DNA of 32,780 nucleotides from an uncultured Buttiauxella sp. (GCA_946480445.1 CAMLJN010000032.1:1-32780), one strand, 5' to 3'; shown: positions 14,997 through 23,798, numbered from the stretch's first letter. The notes: generated by a model from the letters alone, not told the origin. Translations and numbers: made by a program.

Positions 14997-16492
14997 TGGC
15001 CCGTGGACTCTGGGTTTCACCCAATGAGTTTGTCTCTTTTGCCGAACCGAATAAAACGCTGACGGAGCAGATCGCCTCGCGCAGCCGCTCCATCGACTTC
15101 TTCGGGCTGGGGATGTACCTGCCTAACCCTGACCCTATTCTTAAATCTCAGGGCCGGGATATCCGCATCTATCGCGAGCTGCGTACCGACCCGCTGGTCG
15201 GCGGCTGCATCCGCAGGCGTAAGGCGGCGGTCAAGTCGCTGGAGCGTGGTCTTGAGCGCGGTCATGCCCCGGCGCGGGTCTTCAGCTTCATCCGGGATAT
15301 GCTCGACGATCTGGATTTGTCCCGCATCATCGGCGAGATGACCGACGCCGTTCTCTACGGGTATCAGCCCTGTGAGGTCATGTGGGGACGCTCTGTTAAA
15401 TCCTGGGGCATCGCAGATATCGTGGGCAAGCCACCGGAGTGGTTCCAGTTCGACAATGACAATCTGCTGCGCTTTCGTGCTAAAGACGCCGGGCTGGAAG
15501 GCGAGCCGGTACCGCTGAACAAGTTCGTGGTACCGCGTCAGGACGCGACCTACGATAACCCGTATGGCTTCCCTGACCTGTCGATGTGCTTCTGGCCCGT
15601 GACCTTCAAAAAAGGCGGCATGAAGTTCTGGGTGCGCTTTGCCGAGAAATACGGCTCACCGTGGGTTATCGGCAAGCATCCGCGCGGTACCGCTCAGGGT
15701 GAGATTGACCTGCTGCTTGATTCCATGGAGGCAATGGTGGAAGACGCGGTGGCCGCTATCCCTGACGATTCCTCTATCGAAATCAAGGAGGCCGCAGGCA
15801 AGGCCGACAGCAGCGATATTTATCAGAACCTGATAACGCTTGCCCGCAGTGAAATCTCCATCGCCCTGCTGGGGCAGAACCAGACCACCGAGGCCAACAG
15901 TAACCGCGCCTCCGCGCAGGCCGGACTGGAGGTCACCGATGATATCCGTGACGCTGACGCTGATATCGTGGAAAGCGCGGTGAATCAGGCCATCAGGATG
16001 GCGGTATCAATGAACTTTGGTGATGTGGCCAGCCCCGTCTGGAAGATGTGGGAACAGGGAACGGTCGACGATACCCAGGCAACCCGCGACGAGAAACTCA
16101 GCCGGGCCGGTGTGGTCTTCACCCCGCAATACTTCAAGCGTGAGTACCAGTTGCAGGACGGCGATATTGACGAGACACCACCGTCAGAACGCCAGAAGAA
16201 CATGCTACCGCTGTCATTTGCCGAGGCTATTGATGCCGATATTCAGGCACAGCAGGCCCTGGACGACGCGCTGGATATTCTGATGAACGGAGGCGCGTTA
16301 AATGGCACGCTGGAACCCGTACTGGCCCCTCTGTTTAAGCGGGTTGAAGATGGCGTCAATCCGTCTGAGCTGCTGGGCGAACTGGCCGAGTTGTACCCGC
16401 AGATGAACGCTGAAGACCTGCAGGAACGGCTGGCGCGGATTATGTTTGTTGCAACTGTCTGGGGGCGTCTGCATGAGCGTGACAACGGCTGA
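14996..16492 (+). CDS. Portal protein (Mu gp29-like, DUF935)
   Basis: This 498-aa protein belongs to the DUF935 portal family. Typical segments are YRELRTDPLVGGCIRRRKAA, LSRIIGEMTDAVLYGYQPCE, and FWVRFAEKYGSPWVIGKHPR with LGQNQTTEANSNRASAQAGL. It forms the dodecameric ring through which DNA enters and leaves the head. GGAGG precedes the ATG, which overlaps the terminase stop. Its 3' end overlaps the next gene by 20 bases. Confidence 0.92.
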   Translation: MARGLWVSPNEFVSFAEPNKTLTEQIASRSRSIDFFGLGMYLPNPDPILKSQGRDIRIYRELRTDPLVGGCIRRRKAAVKSLERGLERGHAPARVFSFIRDMLDDLDLSRIIGEMTDAVLYGYQPCEVMWGRSVKSWGIADIVGKPPEWFQFDNDNLLRFRAKDAGLEGEPVPLNKFVVPRQDATYDNPYGFPDLSMCFWPVTFKKGGMKFWVRFAEKYGSPWVIGKHPRGTAQGEIDLLLDSMEAMVEDAVAAIPDDSSIEIKEAAGKADSSDIYQNLITLARSEISIALLGQNQTTEANSNRASAQAGLEVTDDIRDADADIVESAVNQAIRMAVSMNFGDVASPVWKMWEQGTVDDTQATRDEKLSRAGVVFTPQYFKREYQLQDGDIDETPPSERQKNMLPLSFAEAIDADIQAQQALDDALDILMNGGALNGTLEPVLAPLFKRVEDGVNPSELLGELAELYPQMNAEDLQERLARIMFVATVWGRLHERDNG

Positions 16493-17294
16493 ACTGGCGT
16501 ACTGCATGACGTTGCCCCCAAAACGGGCTATCAGTTACCTGAAGTCCAAAGGGTATAGCTTCACGTGGGACTGGGAGGAGATGTGGCAGGATGCCCATGC
16601 CCGTGCCTTTACCGTCGCCAAAGTGACCCGCCTTGATATCCTGGAAGATATCCGCAGCCGCCTTCAGCAGGCACTGGATGAGGGGAAGACAGACCGCTGG
16701 TTCCGTAAGGAGCTGGAGCCAGAACTGCAGCGCAAGGGATGGTGGGGGCCACGTGACACCACCGACCCGGTAACGGGCGAGCCGGTCACCATCCAGCAGG
16801 GCAGCCCGTGGCGGCTCGACACCATCTTTCGCACCAATATGTCCGTACTCTACAGCGCCGGTCGCTGGGCCGAGCAGATGGAGAACGTCGACGACAGGCC
16901 GTACTGGATGTATACCGGCATTAACGACAGCCATACCCGCAAGAGCCATCTGGCGCTGCATGGTCTGGTGCTGCGCTATGATGACCCGTTCTGGCAGGCG
17001 TTCTACCCGCCGAACGGCTGGCGCTGCCGTTGTGGCGTGATTGCCCTGAGCGCAGCGGATGTGCGTGCCCGTGGCCTGAAGGTGTCAGGTTCCGGCGCCG
17101 CTCTGGGATGGGAGCTGAAGCTGGTCTCAGAGAAAACAGGCGAGATGCAGAACGTCGCCACCTTCAATACCGGTACCACGAAGGTGGCCACCGACGTCGG
17201 CTGGTCTTATGCGCCGGGGGCTGCATACCGTCCCGACCTTGCCCGCTATCAGGGTACGCTTCAACCGCTGGCACAGCAGGAACTGAGAGGATAA
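16473..17294 (+). CDS. Head morphogenesis protein (Mu gp30/F-like)
   Basis: This 273-aa protein belongs to the Phage_Mu_F/SPP1 gp7 family of minor head proteins. The family signature is visible as YWMYTGINDSHTRKSHLALH, then DPFWQAFYPPNGWRCRCGVI. The N-terminal half is helical (DILEDIRSRLQQALDEGKTD). It helps head assembly and in SPP1 also DNA ejection. I chose ATG 16473 (MSVTTAELAYCMTLPPK) over the ATG at 16446 because it matches the usual short N-terminus. Confidence 0.9.
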   Translation: MSVTTAELAYCMTLPPKRAISYLKSKGYSFTWDWEEMWQDAHARAFTVAKVTRLDILEDIRSRLQQALDEGKTDRWFRKELEPELQRKGWWGPRDTTDPVTGEPVTIQQGSPWRLDTIFRTNMSVLYSAGRWAEQMENVDDRPYWMYTGINDSHTRKSHLALHGLVLRYDDPFWQAFYPPNGWRCRCGVIALSAADVRARGLKVSGSGAALGWELKLVSEKTGEMQNVATFNTGTTKVATDVGWSYAPGAAYRPDLARYQGTLQPLAQQELRG

Positions 17295-17296
17295 CG

Positions 17297-17755
17297 ATGG
17301 CTTCCGATAACCTGGTCAATGTCACCATTAACGATGAATCCCTGCGCCGGAGCCTCCGTGCGCTGGACCTTGCAGCAACAGACCTGGAACCCGCGATGCG
17401 CAAAATCGCCGGAACCCTGCTGGCGGAAACGCAGTTTAACTTTCTCGATGAGGGGCGTCCGGGATGGACTCCCTCGCTGGCAGCGCAGGAGCGCGACGGG
17501 CAAACACTGCAGGATACCGGGCGTCTGATGGGGTCGGTATCAACCGACCATGACGACCGGCAGGCAGCGGTTGGCACTAATGTCGTTTATGGGCCGATTC
17601 ACCAGTTCGGTGGTAAAACGGGGCGTAATGAGTCCGTTGAACTTCCTGCCCGTCCGTTCCTGCCACTGACAGGGGACGGTGAGCTGCAGCCTGAAGTGGT
17701 AATCCCCATCCTCGATACGATTGTCCGCCATCTTGAAGCAGCGGCCCGTCGCTGA
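17297..17755 (+). CDS. Virion morphogenesis protein (Mu G / P2 S type)
   Basis: This 152-aa protein matches the Phage_tail_S family (Mu gpG, P2 gpS): WTPSLAAQERDGQTLQDTGR, then TNVVYGPIHQFGG and LPARPFLPLTGDGE. It acts in tail completion or head-tail joining. The ATG at 17297 lies two bases after the F-like stop, with AGAGG ahead. Confidence 0.88.
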   Translation: MASDNLVNVTINDESLRRSLRALDLAATDLEPAMRKIAGTLLAETQFNFLDEGRPGWTPSLAAQERDGQTLQDTGRLMGSVSTDHDDRQAAVGTNVVYGPIHQFGGKTGRNESVELPARPFLPLTGDGELQPEVVIPILDTIVRHLEAAARR

Positions 17756-17799
17756 GTTTTGTCTCTACAGGCGGGTGATTTATCATTGCCAGCCGCTGA

Positions 17800-17835
17800 G
17801 GGGCTGTATTACCTTTATAAAGGCTTTACAGCCCC
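17800..17835. repeat. Long hairpin GGGGCTGTA...TACAGCCCC
   Basis: GGGGCTGTA (17800-17808) and TACAGCCCC (17827-17835) are exact reverse complements, and inside the loop CCTTTATAAAGG (17812-17823) is itself a perfect palindrome. No U-run follows, so simple termination is unlikely. It may protect or separate mRNA segments. Confidence 0.55.
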
Positions 17836-17908
17836 CGCTTCGCACCACTATTCGCCCCCAGCGTGACATTCCCCGTACTGATGCCCCCGATTTTTTCTAA
17901 AGCAGATT

Positions 17909-17930
17909 AAAAGCGCTGCTGACGCTTTTT
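17909..17930 (+). terminator. Weak terminator-like hairpin before the protease gene
   Basis: AAAAGCG (17909-17915) pairs with CGCTTTT (17923-17929) over a 7-base loop and ends in five T's. It would give partial termination between the packaging genes and the abundant scaffold/capsid genes. The short, AT-containing stem makes it weak. Confidence 0.45.
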
Positions 17931-17969
17931 CCACAGACTGTCCCCGACAACGTAACGCGGGACAGCAAA

Positions 17970-19067
17970 ATGCCAGCCATTCACATTTTTAAAGCCGGTA
18001 CTCATACCGATATGCACGGCACGAAACTGCCGTTCACGCAAAGCGATCTTGCCGCCTGCGTGAAAGCCTATGACCCGTCCGTCCATGAAGCACCGCTCGT
18101 TATTGGCCACCCCAAAACGGAAGACCCGGCGTGGGGCTGGGTGAAATCCCTGTCGCTTAACGGCGGCGATCTGCTGGCTGAGCCTGACCAGCTCGACCCG
18201 CAGTTTGCCGAACTGGTGGGCAACGGGCGCTTCAAGAAGGTCTCCGCCTCGTTCTATCTCCCGGACTCACCGAACAATCCGAAGCCCGGCACGCTTTACC
18301 TGCGTCATGTCGGCTTTCTGGGGGCGCAGCCACCTTCCATTAAGGGGCTGAAGCAGGTTTCGTTTGGCGAGAAAGAAGAAGGCGTCGTGGAGTTTGCCGA
18401 CTGGAGTGATATCACCAACGCCTCTTTATGGGGCCGTCTGCGCGATTTTCTGATCGCCCAGTTCGGGCTGGACGAGACCGACAAGATGCTTCCTTCATGG
18501 CAGGTGGACTCCCTGCGCGAAGATGCTTACCGCGATAACGGGAAGTCTGACCCGGACTTCAGTGAACTCAATCCCAACCCTCAACAAGAGAGCAGCACCA
18601 TGACTGAAGATGAAATCAAAGCGATTCAGGCGGAGAACTCGCGTCTGAAAGCGGAAGCCGCCCAGCGGGCAGAACAGGATGCGAAGACCCGGCAGGCCAA
18701 CCTGCACGCGGAAAACGTCTCCTTTGCCGAGAAGCTGGTCGGCGCGGGTCGCCTGACCCCGGCAGCAAAACCGGTTGTTGTTGCCATTCTTGATGCAGTA
18801 GCCGGTGGCGATAAACCTGTCGAGTTCGCCGAGGGCGATACCCGCACCCCGCTGGCCACGGCGTTTAAGACGCTGCTGGATGGCACTGAGCCGGTACTGA
18901 ATTTCAGTGAGCACGCAACCAAAGACCGCGTGAACACGGAGATCAAAACGACGTCAGCAGAGTTCGCTGAAGCCGACCCGGAACGTCTGGCGCTGCATCA
19001 GAAAGCGCTGGAACTGTCGAAAAAAGAAGGCATCAGCTACGACGCTGCTGTCTCCCGCTGCCTGTAA
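17970..19067 (+). CDS. I: Prohead protease with C-terminal scaffold (Mu I-like)
   Basis: This 365-aa protein is of the Mu-like prophage I family. The N-terminal 150 residues are the protease, with the recognisable FKKVSASFYLPDSPNNPKPG and LYLRHVGFLGAQPPSIKGLK containing the probable active-site serine and histidine. The C-terminal part (from about 211) is a charged helical scaffold, DEIKAIQAENSRLKAEAAQ. In Mu, the protease matures the prohead and digests the scaffold. It precedes the capsid gene by 13 bases. Confidence 0.88.
   Translation: MPAIHIFKAGTHTDMHGTKLPFTQSDLAACVKAYDPSVHEAPLVIGHPKTEDPAWGWVKSLSLNGGDLLAEPDQLDPQFAELVGNGRFKKVSASFYLPDSPNNPKPGTLYLRHVGFLGAQPPSIKGLKQVSFGEKEEGVVEFADWSDITNASLWGRLRDFLIAQFGLDETDKMLPSWQVDSLREDAYRDNGKSDPDFSELNPNPQQESSTMTEDEIKAIQAENSRLKAEAAQRAEQDAKTRQANLHAENVSFAEKLVGAGRLTPAAKPVVVAILDAVAGGDKPVEFAEGDTRTPLATAFKTLLDGTEPVLNFSEHATKDRVNTEIKTTSAEFAEADPERLALHQKALELSKKEGISYDAAVSRCL
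18600..19067 (+). CDS. Z: Nested scaffold protein (Mu Z-like), in frame within I
   Basis: An internal ATG at 18600 in the frame of the protease gene would give a 155-aa scaffold beginning MTEDEIKAIQAENSRLKAEA. AAGAGAG lies about nine bases upstream. In Mu, protein Z is made exactly this way from the 3' half of I. The internal start is inferred from that precedent and the position at the domain boundary; the ribosome site is only moderate. Confidence 0.6.
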   Translation: MTEDEIKAIQAENSRLKAEAAQRAEQDAKTRQANLHAENVSFAEKLVGAGRLTPAAKPVVVAILDAVAGGDKPVEFAEGDTRTPLATAFKTLLDGTEPVLNFSEHATKDRVNTEIKTTSAEFAEADPERLALHQKALELSKKEGISYDAAVSRCL

Positions 19068-19080
19068 TTAAGGAGAGAAC

Positions 19081-20034
19081 ATGTCTGACTATTTAAAGGG
19101 TAAGCGCGTTGTTGACCCGGTGCTGACCAGCATCGCTCGCGGTTATAAAAATGCCGCGTTCATCGGCGAGCGCATCTTCCCCATTGTCCAGACCGATAAG
19201 GAAGGTGTGACCGTTCCGACTTTCGGTAAATCAGCCTTTGTGGAGTACGACACCGAGCGTGCCGTGGGGGCTGACAGCAACGTTCTGGTACGCGAGAAAA
19301 CCGGCACGCTGGACCTTGTTCTAAACGAACATGATCTGGCCGCGCCGGTGGACTATCGCGAGCAGGCGGAGTCAATGTTTAACGAAGAGGCCAAAGCCAT
19401 TCGTCGCGTGACCAGCGGTGTCAACCTGAAGCGCGAACTGTATGCGGCCCGTCTGGCTCAGGACAAAAAAGTCTATCGAGCGGCTAACGTCAAGGCGCTG
19501 GCTGCGGCTGAACGCTGGGCCGGTGGTCAGGGTGATCCGATTGGCATCATTGAAGGCGGGATCGAAGCGGTACGTAACGCCACCGGCCTGCGTCCGAACC
19601 TGATGACCATGGGGGCAAGCGTCATGTCGCTGCTGAAGTTCCATCCGGCGATTCAGGCCGCGATTGGAGCCAACGAGCGCAAGCGTATCACCATCGAAAT
19701 TCTGAAAGACCTTTTCCAGCTGGAAGATGTGGCGATCGGCGAGCCGGTCTCCATGGCATCCATGAAAGACGCGCAGAACAAGGACAAAGTCCCGACCGAT
19801 ATCTGGGGCGACAATCTGATGCTGCATTACGTCGGCAAACCCCAGCCGGGCACCGACAGCGCCGACGAAAATGAGCCGTCCTTCGGTTACACCCTGCGCC
19901 GTAAAGGAATGCCGGTGGCGGATAAATACGACGGCGTCGGCGGCAAGGTGAAGTACTGCCGTTATACCGATATCTACAAAGTCGCCGTGGTCGGTGGCGA
20001 TGCCGGGTATCTCGTCACCAACATCGTGAAATAA
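19081..20034 (+). CDS. Major capsid protein
   Basis: This 317-aa protein lies directly after the protease/scaffold and has the layout of a major head subunit: YLKGKRVVDPVLTSIARGYK, then IGERIFPIVQTDKEGVTVPT, and a C-terminal YTDIYKVAVVGGDAGYLVTN. It does not look like Mu gpT; it belongs to another branch of phage capsids, probably the type in BcepMu-like phages. AAGGAGA precedes the ATG. It would form the icosahedral shell. Confidence 0.85.
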   Translation: MSDYLKGKRVVDPVLTSIARGYKNAAFIGERIFPIVQTDKEGVTVPTFGKSAFVEYDTERAVGADSNVLVREKTGTLDLVLNEHDLAAPVDYREQAESMFNEEAKAIRRVTSGVNLKRELYAARLAQDKKVYRAANVKALAAAERWAGGQGDPIGIIEGGIEAVRNATGLRPNLMTMGASVMSLLKFHPAIQAAIGANERKRITIEILKDLFQLEDVAIGEPVSMASMKDAQNKDKVPTDIWGDNLMLHYVGKPQPGTDSADENEPSFGYTLRRKGMPVADKYDGVGGKVKYCRYTDIYKVAVVGGDAGYLVTNIVK

Positions 20035-20044
20035 GGAGACGGTC

Positions 20045-20401
20045 ATGGGTACAACTCAGCAGGTCATTCTGACCACTACCGTGACGGCCAGCGCGGCGCT
20101 GACGCAACAGCGCTTTGTCGGTGCCGATAACGCACCTTGTCAGGCCGGAGCCGTCGCGCTCGGCGTGGCGGAGGTGGATGCCGCTGCCGGTGATGTAACG
20201 CCGGTCAACGTACTGGGCATTGTTGCAGTCGAGGCCGGTGCCGCGATTGCCAGGGGGGTGAACGTCCAGTCGGATGAGAACGCCTGCGCCGTTCCCCAGG
20301 CAGCAGCATCAGGCGACACCCCGGCAGGTATTTCAGCCGGGATTGCGCTGGATGAGGCACTGGCCGAAGGTGACGTTATCCGCATCCTGCGCGGGGTGTG
20401 A
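20045..20401 (+). CDS. Capsid decoration/cement-like protein (DUF2190-like)
   Basis: This 118-aa, alanine- and valine-rich beta protein sits next to the capsid gene. It has AGAVALGVAEVDAAAGDVTP, VNVLGIVAVEAGAAIARGVN and AGISAGIALDEALAEGDVIR, a repeating small-residue pattern seen in DUF2190 decoration proteins. It likely stabilises the shell. AAGGAGA is upstream. Confidence 0.72.
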   Translation: MGTTQQVILTTTVTASAALTQQRFVGADNAPCQAGAVALGVAEVDAAAGDVTPVNVLGIVAVEAGAAIARGVNVQSDENACAVPQAAASGDTPAGISAGIALDEALAEGDVIRILRGV

Positions 20402-20402
20402 T

Positions 20403-20849
20403 ATGTACTGCACCCTGGCGGATTTACAGGAACAAGTGCCTGAGTCAACGCTGATTCAGCTCACTAACGAGGTCGTGGATTTCGACACCCCTGCTACGGT
20501 GAATGTGACGGTTGTGGACAGCTGTATTCGCTACGCCGGGGAGTTGATTGATGCGCACCTTCGTGGCCGCTATACCCTGCCGCTGGCAGAAGTGCCTACC
20601 GTTCTGCGGGATATTGCCATCACGCTGGTGCGTTACCGCCTGTATGTCCGTCGTCCTGAAGGTGATCTGCCTGACACCGTCAAAGACGACAACAAAGAGG
20701 CCCGGCGTCAGCTTGAGGCTATCCGCGACGGGAAGCTGACGCTGGGGCTGCAGTCCACTCAGAAAGATGTGCCTGAGTCCGGTGAAATCCGGGCGCGGGC
20801 ACGCCGCCCCACCTTTGGCGGGCGCGACGGCTTACTGGAGAAATACTGA
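20403..20849 (+). CDS. Mu gp36-like protein (DUF1320)
   Basis: This 148-aa protein begins MYCTLADLQEQVPESTLIQL and contains YAGELIDAHLRGRYTLPLAE, both typical of the DUF1320/Mu gp36 family, probably a head-tail connector. I chose the ATG at 20403, immediately after the stop of the decoration gene. The tail is basic (IRARARRPTFGGRDG). Confidence 0.88.
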   Translation: MYCTLADLQEQVPESTLIQLTNEVVDFDTPATVNVTVVDSCIRYAGELIDAHLRGRYTLPLAEVPTVLRDIAITLVRYRLYVRRPEGDLPDTVKDDNKEARRQLEAIRDGKLTLGLQSTQKDVPESGEIRARARRPTFGGRDGLLEKY

Positions 20850-21313
20850 TGAACGTTCTGCCCGTCCTCGATGCGGTGCTGGCCCGGTTGCGCGAGAAGC
20901 TGCCCCAGTTGCAGGTGGAGTACTTCCCGGAAAAACCGTCCGAATACCGCCTGAATCATCCTGTCGGGGCCTTGCTGCTGAGCTATGCCGGTTCGCGCTT
21001 CGACAAACCCGATGATATTGGTGCGGTGATCCAGCCTCAGACTATCCAGCTCTGCGTCTCGGTGGTCTTTCGCCAGCTCAACGGTAAAAGAGGTGCGATT
21101 GACGTTCTGGATGCAGTCCGCCGCATCCTCGGTGGTTACACCCCGCCGAACTGCCGCCGTCGTATCTGGCTGACCCGTGAAGTGTTTATCGGTGAGGTCA
21201 AGGGGCTGTGGCAGTACGCTCTCGACTTCGCAACCGAAAGCGTCTTTATCGAAGACAGCGATTTACCGTCCGGCCCGCTGTTAACCGAAGTGAACTATGA
21301 GGAAAGCGAGTGA
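20849..21313 (+). CDS. Mu gp37-like protein (DUF1834)
   Basis: This 154-aa protein matches the gp37 family: VLDAVLARLREKLPQLQVEY, then IQPQTIQLCVSVVFRQLNGK and YTPPNCRRRIWLTREVFIGE. It is a presumed head-tail joining or tail terminator protein. Start and stop overlap both neighbours (TGATG at each side). Confidence 0.85.
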   Translation: MNVLPVLDAVLARLREKLPQLQVEYFPEKPSEYRLNHPVGALLLSYAGSRFDKPDDIGAVIQPQTIQLCVSVVFRQLNGKRGAIDVLDAVRRILGGYTPPNCRRRIWLTREVFIGEVKGLWQYALDFATESVFIEDSDLPSGPLLTEVNYEESE

Positions 21314-21564
21314 TGAAAGAATATCGCTATTCCGGCCCGGCCAGCGGCGTCACGCTGTCGGACGGAACCGAAATCCTGCTCTGGCCGGGGAAGAATGTTT
21401 CCCTGCCGGAGGAGCATGACTATGTGAAGGTACTGGTGGCGCTGAAGCATCTGACGCCGGTATCTGAAGAGACTAAACCCGCCAGCATACCGGCTGTGCA
21501 GTCACCAAAGCGCAGGAACGGCGGCGACAACGATGTGAAACTGGAGGACTCCCATGGCAGCTAA
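21313..21564 (+). CDS. Small gp38-like protein
   Basis: This 83-aa protein holds a short beta-rich head (MKEYRYSGPASGVTLSDGTE, ILLWPGKNVSLPEEHDYVKV) and a disordered basic tail. In position it equals Mu gp38 (DUF2635), which is also short and lies before the sheath, though similarity is only general. It starts within the gp37 stop (TGATG) and overlaps the sheath start by 11 bases. Confidence 0.7.
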   Translation: MKEYRYSGPASGVTLSDGTEILLWPGKNVSLPEEHDYVKVLVALKHLTPVSEETKPASIPAVQSPKRRNGGDNDVKLEDSHGS

Positions 21565-22981
21565 CTATCTGCATGGCGTCGAAACCATTGAGGTGGAAAA
21601 CGGTGCCCGCCCGGTAAAAACGGTGAAGTCTGCCGTCATTGGCCTGATTGGTACCGCCCCGATGGGGGACGTCAATACGCTGGTGCAGTGCCTGTCTGAG
21701 AAAGATGCAGCGGCGTTTGGCAGCCAGCTCACCGGCTTTACCATTCCGCAGGCACTGGATGCGATCTACGACCATGGCGCAGGCACCGTTCTGGTCATTA
21801 ACGTGCTTGATCCTGCTGTGCATAAAACCGCAGTGGCCGATGAGGATGTGACGTTCGACAAGGCGACGGGTAAAGCACAGCTGGCTAATCCGGTGGTCGC
21901 GCAGCTGGTACTGAAACCGGACAGCGACGGCCAGCCTTATGTGGAAGGGCAGGACTACTCGCTTGATGCACAGACCGGGGTGATTACCAACCTCGGTAAG
22001 AGCATTGCTGCGGATGCAACGGTGAAGGCCAGCTATAACTATGCCGATCCGACCAAAGTCACCCCGGCTGATATCATCGGTGCCGTTAACGCGGCGGGCA
22101 ACCGTACCGGCATGAAGCTGCTTAACGACAGCTTCAACCTGTTTGGCTACTTCGCCAAAATCCTGATTGCCCCGGTATTCTGCACCCAGAACAGCGTCTC
22201 GGTTGAGCTTATCGCCATGGCTGAGAAGCTGGGCGCGGTGACCTACATCGACGCGCCGATTGGTACCACTTTTGCTCAGGCACTGGCGGGGCGTGGCCCG
22301 GAAGGCACCATTAACTTCAATACCAGCTCCGACCGCGTCCGTCTGTGCTATCCGCACGTCAAGGTGTACGACGCGGCCACCAACAGCGAACGGCTGGAGC
22401 CGCTGAGCCAGCGTGCTGCAGGTCTGCGTGCCAAAGTCGACCTGGACAAGGGCTACTGGTGGTCGTCCTCCAACCAGGAAATTCTGGGTATTACCGGCGT
22501 GGAGCGCCAGCTGTCAGCAATGATTGATGACCCGCAGAGCGAGGTGAACCTGCTTAACGAACAGGGCATCACCACGGTCTTCAGCAGCTACGGCAGCGGC
22601 CTGCGTCTGTGGGGAAACCGGACGGCAGCATGGCCAACGGTCACCCATATGCGCAACTTTGAGAACGTTCGCCGCACCGGTGATGTGATCAACGAGTCCC
22701 TGCGTTACTTCAGCCAGCAGTACATCGATATGCCGATTACCCAGGCGCTGATTGATGCGCTGACGGAGTCGGTCAACGCCTACGGTCGCAAGCTGATTGG
22801 CGATGGTGCGCTGCTGGGCTTCAGTTGCTGGTTCGATCCGGCCCGTAATGAAGAGACGGAGCTGGCCGCAGGTCATCTGTTGCTGAGCTACAAATACACG
22901 CCTCCACCGCCGCTGGAGCGACTGACGTTTGAGACCGAGATCACCTCGGAATACCTGTTAACCCTGAAGGGGAATAGCTGA
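21554..22981 (+). CDS. Contractile tail sheath protein
   Basis: This 475-aa sheath protein has the N-terminal VKSAVIGLIGTAPMGDVNTL and LTGFTIPQALDAIYDHGAGT typical of phage sheath families, and a conserved C-terminal part with TWPTVTHMRNFENVRRTGDV-like sequence and ALIDALTESVNAYGRKLIGD. Contraction drives the tube through the cell envelope. GGAGG lies just before the ATG. It is the first tail gene and shows that this is a myovirus. Confidence 0.92.
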   Translation: MAANYLHGVETIEVENGARPVKTVKSAVIGLIGTAPMGDVNTLVQCLSEKDAAAFGSQLTGFTIPQALDAIYDHGAGTVLVINVLDPAVHKTAVADEDVTFDKATGKAQLANPVVAQLVLKPDSDGQPYVEGQDYSLDAQTGVITNLGKSIAADATVKASYNYADPTKVTPADIIGAVNAAGNRTGMKLLNDSFNLFGYFAKILIAPVFCTQNSVSVELIAMAEKLGAVTYIDAPIGTTFAQALAGRGPEGTINFNTSSDRVRLCYPHVKVYDAATNSERLEPLSQRAAGLRAKVDLDKGYWWSSSNQEILGITGVERQLSAMIDDPQSEVNLLNEQGITTVFSSYGSGLRLWGNRTAAWPTVTHMRNFENVRRTGDVINESLRYFSQQYIDMPITQALIDALTESVNAYGRKLIGDGALLGFSCWFDPARNEETELAAGHLLLSYKYTPPPPLERLTFETEITSEYLLTLKGNS

Positions 22982-23502
22982 TGGCAAAGATTGAGATCAA
23001 CCGCATCACGAATGCCAACATCTACCTGGATGGCGCTAATCTGCTGGGCCGGGCCGAGGAGGTCAAACTGCCTGACGTCTCCATGACCATGCAGGAGCAT
23101 AAGGCGCTGGGGATGGTGGGCAAGGTGGAACTCCCTGCAGGCTTCGACAAGCTTGAGGGCGAGATCAAGTGGAACAGCTTTTACCGCGACGCGATGCTGT
23201 CTGCCGCGAACCCGTATAAGTCGCTGGCGCTGCAGTGCCGTTCCAGCGTTCAGCGCTACAGTTCGCAGGGGCTGATTGACGAAATTCCGCTGGTCACTTT
23301 CCTGACGATCATGTTTAAGAAGAACCCGCTGGGGACGTTCAAACAGCATGAGAACGCCGAGTTCTCCAGTAGCTTCACCTGCACGTACATCAAGCAGGTA
23401 CTGGATGGTGAAGAGCTGCTGGAGCTGGACTATCTGGCCAACATCTTCCGCGTCGGCGGCGTTGACCAGTTGACTGATTACCGCATCAATATCGGAGGGT
23501 GA
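22981..23502 (+). CDS. Tail tube protein (P2 FII type)
   Basis: This 173-aa protein has the P2 FII-like pattern: NRITNANIYLDGANLLGRAE, LPDVSMTMQEHKALGMVGKV, and a C-terminal LEEL/LDYLANIFRVGGVDQL. It forms the inner tube inside the sheath. Its ATG overlaps the sheath stop. Confidence 0.9.
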   Translation: MAKIEINRITNANIYLDGANLLGRAEEVKLPDVSMTMQEHKALGMVGKVELPAGFDKLEGEIKWNSFYRDAMLSAANPYKSLALQCRSSVQRYSSQGLIDEIPLVTFLTIMFKKNPLGTFKQHENAEFSSSFTCTYIKQVLDGEELLELDYLANIFRVGGVDQLTDYRINIGG

Positions 23503-23504
23503 TC

Positions 23505-23798
23505 ATGGTGGTACCCAAAGTTGAGCGCAAAACGATAGACGACCTGGTGGCGTCGCTGAGTTATCAGACCCACCACTTTCCGGGCACCACGCTGACAATT
23601 GCTGTCGCGCTGATGCCAGATGGTTTTATGGTCAGCAGTGGATTCAGCGCCACGGCGCATCCGGGGCTGTTTGATGAAGAGACCGGCAGGAAAGTGGCCA
23701 TCGCTAAAGCGCAGCACAATGCGACTGAAGCGCTGTGGCAGTTTGAGGGGTACAGGCTGAAGTCCTGGCTGGCATCGGGGAACCACGATGACCGTTGA
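23505..23798 (+). CDS. Gp49/Sf6 gene 66-like small protein
   Basis: This 97-aa protein resembles the N4 gp49 / Sf6 gene 66 family: IDDLVASLSYQTHHFPGTTL, then PDGFMVSSGFSATAHPGLFD and ETGRKVAIAKAQHNATEALW. That family has no known function and normally lies outside tail genes. I chose the ATG at 23505 behind GGAGG. Here it interrupts the usual tube-to-chaperone order, so it looks like an inserted accessory gene. Confidence 0.75.
   Translation: MVVPKVERKTIDDLVASLSYQTHHFPGTTLTIAVALMPDGFMVSSGFSATAHPGLFDEETGRKVAIAKAQHNATEALWQFEGYRLKSWLASGNHDDR

Larger units (their letters stand above)
17756..17969. other. 214-base gap between G-like and I genes
   Basis: This is the largest gap in the head genes. 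It contains no convincing ORF. It holds two dyads, described separately, and then the weak leader ACGCGGGACAGCAAA before the protease ATG. A promoter or an mRNA-processing role is possible; I see no clear -10/-35 pair. Confidence 0.5.

Noticed and set aside
21473-22357. 294-codon minus-strand frame opposite the sheath gene
   Set aside because: Histidine/arginine-rich shadow of the sheath coding sequence.
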